64,000 nucleotides of DNA, from positions 186,001 through 250,000 of the forward strand of contig CAVWQP010000002.1 of NCBI GenBank assembly GCA_963757125.1, given 5' to 3'. Within the stretch, counting starts at the first letter, position 1; each line of letters starts with the position of its first letter. A model generated the notes under the pieces. The model ran no database searches. It was given only the letters and a program-made list of their open reading frames with translations, and was not told the origin of the DNA. Of the stretch, positions 58,693 to 64,000 are shown one piece after another. A program made the translations under genes and the position numbers. Source of the DNA: CAVVSD01 sp963757125 (lineage in GTDB: Bacteria; Actinomycetota; Thermoleophilia; Solirubrobacterales; Solirubrobacteraceae).

Positions 58693-59628
58693 ATGCGTGT
58701 CCGCCGGTCGCTGCTGCTCGCGGGGTTGATCGCTGTCGCGGTGGGGGGCTGCGGCGGTGGGTCGAAGGACGCCGCGGGTCCGCTGGCCTCGACGACGGCG
58801 GACACCGATCTCATCGATCCCGGCACCGCGCCGATCGACAAGTCGCTGCGGCCTGCGTCGTCGACGCTGCCGCGGGTGCGTGCCGTCGGCCCGAGTCCCG
58901 CGCGCGTGACCCTGGGGCAGGGGATCCGGTCGGGTCTCGCCTTCGACCAGGCGAGCGGGCGCGTGCTGTGGTCGCGCGACCCGCAGCGGGTCCTCCCGAT
59001 CGCGAGCCTGACGAAGCTCATGACGGCGCTGCTCGTCGTCGAGAACACGAAGCCCCGCGACATCGTGACGATCGCCCGCGAGGTCCCGAAGGTGCAGGGG
59101 TCGCGGATGGGCTACCTCAAGGCCGGCCGCTCCGTGCGCGTGGAGACGCTGCTGCACGGGCTGCTCATGAGCTCCGGCAACGACGCGGCTGTGGCGCTCG
59201 CCGACCACGTCGCCGGGTCCCAGGCGAAGTTCGTCGCGATGATGAACCAGCGCGCCCGCGACTGGGCGCTGCCCTGCACGCACTACGTCGATCCGTACGG
59301 CCTGGCGGTCCGCAACCGCTCGTGCGCGGAGGACCTCGCCCAGCTCGCCGAGCACGCGCTCGCGCAGCCGCGGATCGCGGCGATCGCCCGCCTGCGCAGC
59401 GCCAAGGTGCGGATCGGGAAGATCGGCAAGCGATGGCTCGCGACGACCAACCCGCTGCTGCGCACCCGCTACCCGGGGACGATCGGCCTGAAGACGGGCT
59501 TCACCGACCACGCGGGCCGGTGCCTGGTGGCGGCGGTGAAGCGCGACGGGGACGTGCGTGTCGTCGTGATGCTGCACGCCGAGGACCCCGCGGGCGCGGT
59601 GAAGACCACGCTCGCGAAGCTCACCTGA
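58693..59628 (+). CDS. D-alanyl-D-alanine carboxypeptidase lipoprotein
   Basis: The enzyme trims the terminal D-Ala of peptidoglycan stem peptides. In 311 residues: lipobox VAVGGC (Cys20), linker, and a serine-type peptidase S11 domain. The motifs are SLTK (IASLTKLMTALL) near residue 105, SGN (LMSSGNDAAV) near 160 and KTG (GLKTGFTD) near 265. The short length without a large C-terminal domain suggests a DacA-like minimal form. The stop overlaps the convergent subtilase gene by 8 bases. Confidence 0.92.
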   Translation: MRVRRSLLLAGLIAVAVGGCGGGSKDAAGPLASTTADTDLIDPGTAPIDKSLRPASSTLPRVRAVGPSPARVTLGQGIRSGLAFDQASGRVLWSRDPQRVLPIASLTKLMTALLVVENTKPRDIVTIAREVPKVQGSRMGYLKAGRSVRVETLLHGLLMSSGNDAAVALADHVAGSQAKFVAMMNQRARDWALPCTHYVDPYGLAVRNRSCAEDLAQLAEHALAQPRIAAIARLRSAKVRIGKIGKRWLATTNPLLRTRYPGTIGLKTGFTDHAGRCLVAAVKRDGDVRVVVMLHAEDPAGAVKTTLAKLT

Positions 59629-60649
59629 CGGACCGCACCGACGCGAGCGCGTCCACGTAGCGGGGGAGGCCCGGCGCGGAGCCCTGCACGGCGTGGTCCA
59701 CGAGTGCGGCACGCAGCCCGACGGCGGAGATCCCCGGGCGGCTCGACGCCACCAGCGCGGCGACGCCCGCGACGTGCGGGGCCGCCAGCGAGGTCCCCCA
59801 TCCGTAGGCGTAGCGACCGTCGCGCGACGTCGTCAGGATGCGATCGCCAGGGGCGGCGACGGGGACCGCGACCGGGCCCCAGTTCGAGAACGACGCCAGC
59901 GTCCGCCCGCCGTCCGCCGCCACGGTCGCCCCGACCCCCAGGACGTTCGGCTCGGGCAGCGACACGGGGTAGCTGGGCTGCGCGTCGACGTCGCGGTGCA
60001 TGTTGCCCGCGGAGCAGACGACGAGGACCTGCGCAGCCCCAGCCTCCTCGACGGCGCTCCGGACGCCGGCATCGAGCTCGTCGCTGCCGAGGCTCACGTT
60101 GATGATCCGCGCGCCGTGTTGCACGGCGTAGCGGATGCCCTCCGCCACCGCAGTCGTGGTGCCGGTCGCCGCCGCGTCGAGCACCTTGACCGTCATGAGC
60201 CTCGCCCGGTAGGCCACACCGACGATGCCGCGTCCGTCGGCCGCTGCGGCGAGGACCCCCGCGACGAGGGTTCCGTGTCCGTTGCGGTCGCTGATGTCCT
60301 GCGGCGCGCCCTCGGTCGTGAGGTTCACCCCGTGGACGTCGTCGACGTAGCCGTCCCCATCGTCGTCGATGCCGTTCCCCTCGATCTCACCTGGGTTGAC
60401 CCAGAGGCTCGGTGCCAGGTCGGGATGGTCGGCGCGGGTGCCGGTGTCGATCACGGCGACCACGACTCCTGCGCCCTGCGACAGGCTCCACGCGGCCGGG
60501 ACGTCGAGCGCGGCGGTGCGCGAGAGGGCCCACTGCCGCGGCTGGCGGCGATCGTGAGGGAGACCTGCAGAGGCGACCGGAGGCGCAAGAGGGCCCAGCG
60601 CCGCGGCGACGGCCGCAGCGAGTGCGACACGTCCGCATGCACCGAGCAC
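59621..60649 (-). CDS. Secreted S8 family serine protease (subtilisin-like)
   Basis: The 342-residue protein has a signal peptide (residues 1-28) and a subtilase domain with no clear propeptide. The triad is Asp in VVAVIDTGTRADHPD, His in RNGHGTLVAGV and Ser in GTSLAAPHVAG; the oxyanion Asn is in CSAGNMHRD. An Asp/Gly-rich loop (GIDDDGDGYVDD) looks like a calcium site. It lacks the C-terminal membrane anchor of mycosins, and no type VII secretion genes are nearby. It is divergent from the superoxide dismutase gene (226-base gap). Confidence 0.9.
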   Translation of the reverse strand: MLGACGRVALAAAVAAALGPLAPPVASAGLPHDRRQPRQWALSRTAALDVPAAWSLSQGAGVVVAVIDTGTRADHPDLAPSLWVNPGEIEGNGIDDDGDGYVDDVHGVNLTTEGAPQDISDRNGHGTLVAGVLAAAADGRGIVGVAYRARLMTVKVLDAAATGTTTAVAEGIRYAVQHGARIINVSLGSDELDAGVRSAVEEAGAAQVLVVCSAGNMHRDVDAQPSYPVSLPEPNVLGVGATVAADGGRTLASFSNWGPVAVPVAAPGDRILTTSRDGRYAYGWGTSLAAPHVAGVAALVASSRPGISAVGLRAALVDHAVQGSAPGLPRYVDALASVRSVR

Positions 60650-60828
60650 GGCCGCCCTCCTGCCTTCGGGCCCTGATGGTCCTGCGGCGAATCACTCCGG
60701 CGGGCGGCGCGTTGCCGCATTGTGGAGCTACGCGGCGGCGGCGGTGCGCAATGTGCCAGCGACGATCGATTCCGGTCGATCGATGCTCCGGCGACCACCG
60801 GCGCGGGGGGACGTTTGGCAGTATTTAG

Positions 60829-60847
60829 ACAGGGAAGCCTTCCCTTA
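60829..60847. promoter_or_regulatory. IdeR/DtxR-like iron box upstream of superoxide dismutase
   Basis: The 19 bases read ACAGGGAAGCCTTCCCTTA. They contain a perfect AGGGAAG / CTTCCCT palindrome and agree with the DtxR/IdeR consensus I recall (TWAGGTWAGSCTWACCTWA) at about 15 of 19 positions, with a symmetric T-to-G change. It sits 29-47 bases upstream of the ATG, next to a TATTTA stretch that could be the -10. Iron-dependent control of the dismutase is inferred. Confidence 0.5.
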
Positions 60848-60875
60848 TCCCTGTCCTGCCGTCAGAAGGAGCCAC

Positions 60876-61481
60876 ATGGCGTACACCCTCCCCGATCTTC
60901 CTTACGCCTACGACGCCCTCGAGCCGACGATCGACAAGGCGACGATGGAGTTCCATCACGACAAGCACCATCAGACCTACGTCGACAAGGTGAACGGCGC
61001 CCTCGAGGGCACCGAGTGGGCCGACAAGCCCATCGAGGAGGTCGTGAAGAACCTCTCCGACGTCCCCGAGGACAAGCGCGGCCCCGTGCGCAACAACGGC
61101 GGCGGCCACTACAACCACACGATGTTCTGGGAGAACATGGCGCCCGGCGCCGGCGGCGCCCCCAGCGGCGACCTCGCCTCGGCCATCGACTCCGCCTTCG
61201 GCTCGTTCGACGAGTTCAAGAAGAAGTTCGAGGCAGCGGGCGCGGGCCAGTTCGGCTCGGGCTGGGCCTGGCTCGTCCTCGACGGCGGCAAGCTCGCGGT
61301 CACGAGCACGCCGAACCAGGACAACCCGATCACGAACGGTCAGACGCCGCTGCTCGGCAACGACGTCTGGGAGCACGCCTACTACCTCAAGTACCAGAAC
61401 AAGCGCCCGGCCTACCTCGAGGCGTGGTGGGACGTCGTGAACTGGGACAAGGTCGCGGAGCGGTTCGCCGCCGCCTCGTAG
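60876..61481 (+). CDS. sodA: Superoxide dismutase (Fe/Mn family)
   Basis: The enzyme converts superoxide to hydrogen peroxide and oxygen. The 201-residue protein has the four metal ligands: His27 (EFHHDKHH), His81 (GHYNHTMFW), and Asp and His in NDVWEHAYYLKYQN. The choice of Fe or Mn cannot be made safely from sequence. AGAAGGAG five bases before the ATG fixes the start at 60876; the open frame upstream lacks coding character. Upstream IdeR-like box noted separately. Confidence 0.95.
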   Translation: MAYTLPDLPYAYDALEPTIDKATMEFHHDKHHQTYVDKVNGALEGTEWADKPIEEVVKNLSDVPEDKRGPVRNNGGGHYNHTMFWENMAPGAGGAPSGDLASAIDSAFGSFDEFKKKFEAAGAGQFGSGWAWLVLDGGKLAVTSTPNQDNPITNGQTPLLGNDVWEHAYYLKYQNKRPAYLEAWWDVVNWDKVAERFAAAS

Positions 61482-61521
61482 CGGCCGACCCCGACCCGCG
61501 AGGGCGCAGGACGCGCCCCCG

Positions 61522-62193
61522 ATGACCATGGCCACGAACAGGTCACCGCTCGCAGAGCTCGCCCCGGCACGACGCACGCTCCTCATCGCGTTGCGCCGCG
61601 CCGGGGAGGCGGGCGCCGAGGAGCTCGCGGACGGTCTGCGGATCACCGCCGGCGCCGTCCGCCAGCAGCTCCGGGCGCTCGCCGCGCGCGAGCTCGTCGT
61701 CCACCGCGACGTCGTCGCCGGCCCCGGCCGCCCACGGCGGCTCTACAGCCTCGGTCCGAAGGCCCAGGCCCTGTTCCCCAGCGCGCACGGCGAGCTGGGC
61801 TCCGAGCTGCTCGCGTACATCGAGGACGAGGACCCCGCGCTGCTCGGGCGCGTCTTCGAGCGCCGCCGCAAGGCGCGCGTGCTCGACGCCCAGGGCCGCC
61901 TCGGCGGCCGCGACTTCGCGGGCCGCGTCGCGGAGCTCGCGCGGATCCTGGACGAGGCCGGCTACCTCGCGGACTTCGAGCGCCGCGACGACGGCACCTT
62001 CCGCATCACCGAGCACAACTGCGCGATCCTCGCCGTCGCGCGGCGCCACGGGCACGCCTGCACGACGGAGCTGAGCTTCCTGCGCGAGGTCCTGCCCGGC
62101 GCGACCGTCGAGCGCGTCTCGCACATCGTCAGCGGCGGCCACGCCTGCGTGTACGTCATCGTGCCGCCTTCGCCGTCCGCGGCCGCCGCCTAG
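61522..62193 (+). CDS. SufR-like winged-helix regulator with iron-sulfur cysteines
   Basis: The 223-residue protein has an N-terminal winged helix (AEELADGLRITAGAVRQQLR, residues about 32-51) and a C-terminal domain with Cys167, Cys180 and Cys209. The spacing C-X12-C-X28-C equals the SufR pattern (CX12CX13CX14C) except that the third cysteine position (194) is Ala. SufR proteins sense iron-sulfur cluster supply and repress suf genes, but no suf genes are in the window. It follows the dismutase by 40 bases on the same strand. Confidence 0.8.
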   Translation: MTMATNRSPLAELAPARRTLLIALRRAGEAGAEELADGLRITAGAVRQQLRALAARELVVHRDVVAGPGRPRRLYSLGPKAQALFPSAHGELGSELLAYIEDEDPALLGRVFERRRKARVLDAQGRLGGRDFAGRVAELARILDEAGYLADFERRDDGTFRITEHNCAILAVARRHGHACTTELSFLREVLPGATVERVSHIVSGGHACVYVIVPPSPSAAAA

Positions 62194-62198
62194 ACCCG

Positions 62199-63113
62199 TC
62201 AGCCCACCCGGACGTCGCGCGCGGCGAGCTGCTCGCGCAGGCGCAGGAGCGCGAGGTCCTTCGCCTTCGCCTCGAGCATGACGTCGAGCTCCAGGCCGGC
62301 GGCGGTGTCCACGACGAACCGCTCGAACCCGATCGGGTCGATCATGTCCGCGTGGGCGCGCAGCGGGGGCAGGACCCGGCGGCCCTTGCGCTCCTCGACG
62401 GCGGTCCGCGGCGACGAGTAGTGGATCTTCGGCCGCACGCCCTGCGGCCACGTGCCGAGCGCGAGCTCGAGGGCCTCCCGATCGGGGATCCGATCCGGGT
62501 CGTTGCAGTGGTGGTGCAGGATGTCCCAGACGACGGGGCGACCGATCCGCGACGACACCTCCAGCACGTCGCGCAGCCCGAACGTGCGGTCGTCGTTCTC
62601 CACCACGAGCCGGGCGCGCGCGGCATCCGAGAGCAGCTCGAAGCCGTGCAGGAACCGGTCGATCGCAACGTCCTTGCCTCCCGCGCCGCCGCCGACGTGC
62701 AGCACGACGACCGCGTCCGGCCCGAGCGCCATCCCGTCGAGCAGCTCCGCCTGCACCTCGAGCTCCTCGACGGCGAGGCGCTGCACGCGCTCGTCCTCGG
62801 AGTTGAGCACCGTGTACTGGCCCGGGTGGGTCGACAGCCGGATCCCGAGCGACCGTGCCAGCGCGCCGACCACCGCGAGCTCCTCGGCGCAGTCCGCCGG
62901 CTGGGAGCGGAACTGAGGGAGGTCGGGATGCGACGCGTACGGGGCGAGCCCGGTGACCATCCGGTACATGCGGATGTCCTGCGCGTCGCAGTAGCGCAGG
63001 ATCGCCTCGAGGCGCTCGAGCGACACCCGCAGGTGCGGCTCGGACTGCCACCGGCGCGCGTCGTGGGAGGGAAGGTCCTCGCCCAGCACCTTGACCGCGA
63101 ATCCGAGACGCAT
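62199..63113 (-). CDS. uvsE: UV DNA damage endonuclease UvsE
   Basis: The enzyme nicks DNA 5' of UV photoproducts, independent of UvrABC. The 304-residue TIM-barrel protein matches UvsE/UVDE: MRLGFAVKVLGEDLP at the start, NLxxL-like VSLERLEAILRYCDAQDIRM, RLSTHPGQYTVLNSEDE, LVVENDDRTFGLRDVL, PVVWDILHHHCNDP and RPKIHYSSPRT. These carry the metal-binding His, Glu and Asp residues. Start ATG 63113. It is typical of radiation-exposed soil organisms. Confidence 0.92.
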   Translation of the reverse strand: MRLGFAVKVLGEDLPSHDARRWQSEPHLRVSLERLEAILRYCDAQDIRMYRMVTGLAPYASHPDLPQFRSQPADCAEELAVVGALARSLGIRLSTHPGQYTVLNSEDERVQRLAVEELEVQAELLDGMALGPDAVVVLHVGGGAGGKDVAIDRFLHGFELLSDAARARLVVENDDRTFGLRDVLEVSSRIGRPVVWDILHHHCNDPDRIPDREALELALGTWPQGVRPKIHYSSPRTAVEERKGRRVLPPLRAHADMIDPIGFERFVVDTAAGLELDVMLEAKAKDLALLRLREQLAARDVRVG

Positions 63114-63176
63114 GACCGGCGCGGCTACCCGTGATCCGGCGCGTGCAGGCGCCCGATTGCGGGCACCACTCGATCG

Positions 63177-63965
63177 GTGCTGGCCGACGTCGACGCAGAG
63201 CTCCATCTCGCCCGCGCCCGCATGGCGTTGCGCAACGCTGCGGCCGTCGTGGTCCATCCGGGTGCCGACGGCCTGGCCGCAGGCGCGATCGCGCTCGGCG
63301 CGCGCGGCGAGCGCGCCTCCGACGCGGTGATCGCCGAGACCGATCCGTTCGACGCGGCGACCCCGCTGCCCGACGGACCGCTCGCGATCCTCGACTGGGG
63401 CATCCGGGCGCTCGCCCGGCCGGCGCTGCTCGTCGATCACACGATGCCGGAGGTCGCGCCCCGCGACGACCAGGTCTTCCTCTCCGGCTACGGCGAGATC
63501 CCGGTGATCCCCACGGCGGTCCTCATGCGCCGGGTCGATCGCGAGGCTCCGCTGTGGCTCGCGGAGATCGGGATCGCGAAGGAGATCGGCGCCGAGCACG
63601 TCTCGGGTGACGTCCGTCAGCTGGCGGCGCTCGTCGACGCGCCGCGGCGGGTGCCGGGCGGGCCGGTGGCGACCGCGCTGGAGCTGCTCACGCGCCACGC
63701 CGAGGTCGTCGAGACGCTCGCCGACCACCGCGTCGCCGAGCTCGACGACGCGCGCCGCGCATGGAAGGCCGAGCTCGAGCGGGTGATCCGCATCGAGCCC
63801 GAGGAGTCCGGTGACGGCGCCGTCGTGCGCTTCGACAGCGAGTACGTGCTGGAGGACGTCGTCGCCCGCTCCTGGGCGCTGCGCCTGCCCGCCCGTCGGG
63901 TCGTCGCGATCCGCAACGGCAGCTACATCGCCGGCGACGGCCTGGCCCGGCGCGGAGGGGCGTAA
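63177..63965 (+). CDS. Hypothetical protein, possibly degenerate DHH-like phosphoesterase
   Basis: The 262-residue protein has an N-terminal pattern VVVHPGADGLAAGAIALGA, reminiscent of the HxDxDGxxAA motif of DHH phosphoesterases, and ALLVDHTMPEV in place of the DHH motif. Several expected metal ligands are missing, so catalytic activity is doubtful. It could be a RecJ- or NrnA-like pseudoenzyme. No signal peptide is visible. GTG at 63177 is a tentative start. It is divergent from uvsE (63-base gap) and runs almost to the window end; nothing further is seen in 63966-64000. Confidence 0.55.
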   Translation: MLADVDAELHLARARMALRNAAAVVVHPGADGLAAGAIALGARGERASDAVIAETDPFDAATPLPDGPLAILDWGIRALARPALLVDHTMPEVAPRDDQVFLSGYGEIPVIPTAVLMRRVDREAPLWLAEIGIAKEIGAEHVSGDVRQLAALVDAPRRVPGGPVATALELLTRHAEVVETLADHRVAELDDARRAWKAELERVIRIEPEESGDGAVVRFDSEYVLEDVVARSWALRLPARRVVAIRNGSYIAGDGLARRGGA

Positions 63966-64000
63966 CACCGACCGGCGCGTGCGCGACCCTGGTGGTCGTG

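Noticed and set aside
59621..60649. Mycosin (type VII secretion protease)
   Set aside because: No C-terminal membrane helix and no ESX genes nearby; it is an ordinary secreted subtilase.

Overview
The window is very GC-rich (about 70% by eye, with G/C dominating third codon positions), densely packed and free of mobile elements. GTG starts and 1-4 bp ATGA/GTGA overlaps are common. The gene set (GlgE and TreYZ glucan/trehalose genes, an F420-type nitroreductase-fold protein, WS/DGAT, MarP-type protease, PspA-PspAA and PspAB-HtpX, a c-di-AMP riboswitch before a secreted peptidase, ROK-controlled sugar ABC genes, UvsE) fits a free-living soil actinobacterium, most likely Solirubrobacterales (Thermoleophilia). 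That placement is an inference from gene content, not a computed result. I see no rRNA, tRNA, CRISPR, insertion sequence, prophage or replication origin, and no gene-free stretch longer than 300 bases.

Layout. 1-14608: an alpha-glucan/trehalose locus on the + strand (glgE 3' end, treS, maltokinase, glgB, then treZ, glgX, treY). Three unrelated-looking genes sit inside it: a deazaflavin-type oxidoreductase, an SDR and a CHASE-PAS-GGDEF diguanylate cyclase. 14563-26508: mostly - strand housekeeping and accessory genes: LuxR-type regulator, DUF1059 protein, flavoprotein oxidase, LarA-like racemase, an FHA-HTH fusion (+), WS/DGAT, a GGDEF-EAL protein, an enolase-superfamily protein, exonuclease VII (xseAB) and a cell-wall-binding-repeat lipoprotein. 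26610-35845: envelope functions: c-di-AMP riboswitch plus NlpC/P60-like protein, PspA/PspAA, two cupins around an AraC regulator, PspAB/HtpX, an M23 endopeptidase and a zinc/manganese-type ABC transporter. 35916-40318: lysA-hom-thrC-thrB, with two perfect hairpins between hom and thrC. 40315-44006: a secreted protein, an L,D-transpeptidase, a ParA-like ATPase, a zinc-ribbon/FHA protein, a small CxxC protein and an SRPBCC protein. 44050-51724: a ROK repressor with palindromic operator candidates, a xylose-type ABC transporter, a Gfo/Idh/MocA dehydrogenase, a xylose-isomerase-like protein and an MFS transporter. 51760-63965: envelope and stress genes: lipoprotein, penicillin-binding protein, MarP protease, topoisomerase III-like, CapA, D,D-carboxypeptidase, subtilase, superoxide dismutase, SufR-like regulator, UvsE and a degenerate DHH-like protein.

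How the genes work together. TreS makes maltose from trehalose, Mak phosphorylates it, GlgE polymerises maltose-1-phosphate and GlgB branches the glucan. GlgX debranches glucan, and TreY/TreZ return it to trehalose, so one locus holds both directions of the cycle. A second theme is cell-envelope maintenance, with many peptidoglycan enzymes, four of the secreted proteins being lipoproteins, and PspA stress genes. Second messengers recur: one c-di-AMP riboswitch and two c-di-GMP enzymes.

Quality caveat. Five genes (glgE, glgB, parA, gfo, the PBP gene) carry eight reading-frame breaks, all of the +1 type, while their protein sequence continues cleanly in the next frame. Sequence error is more likely than gene decay.
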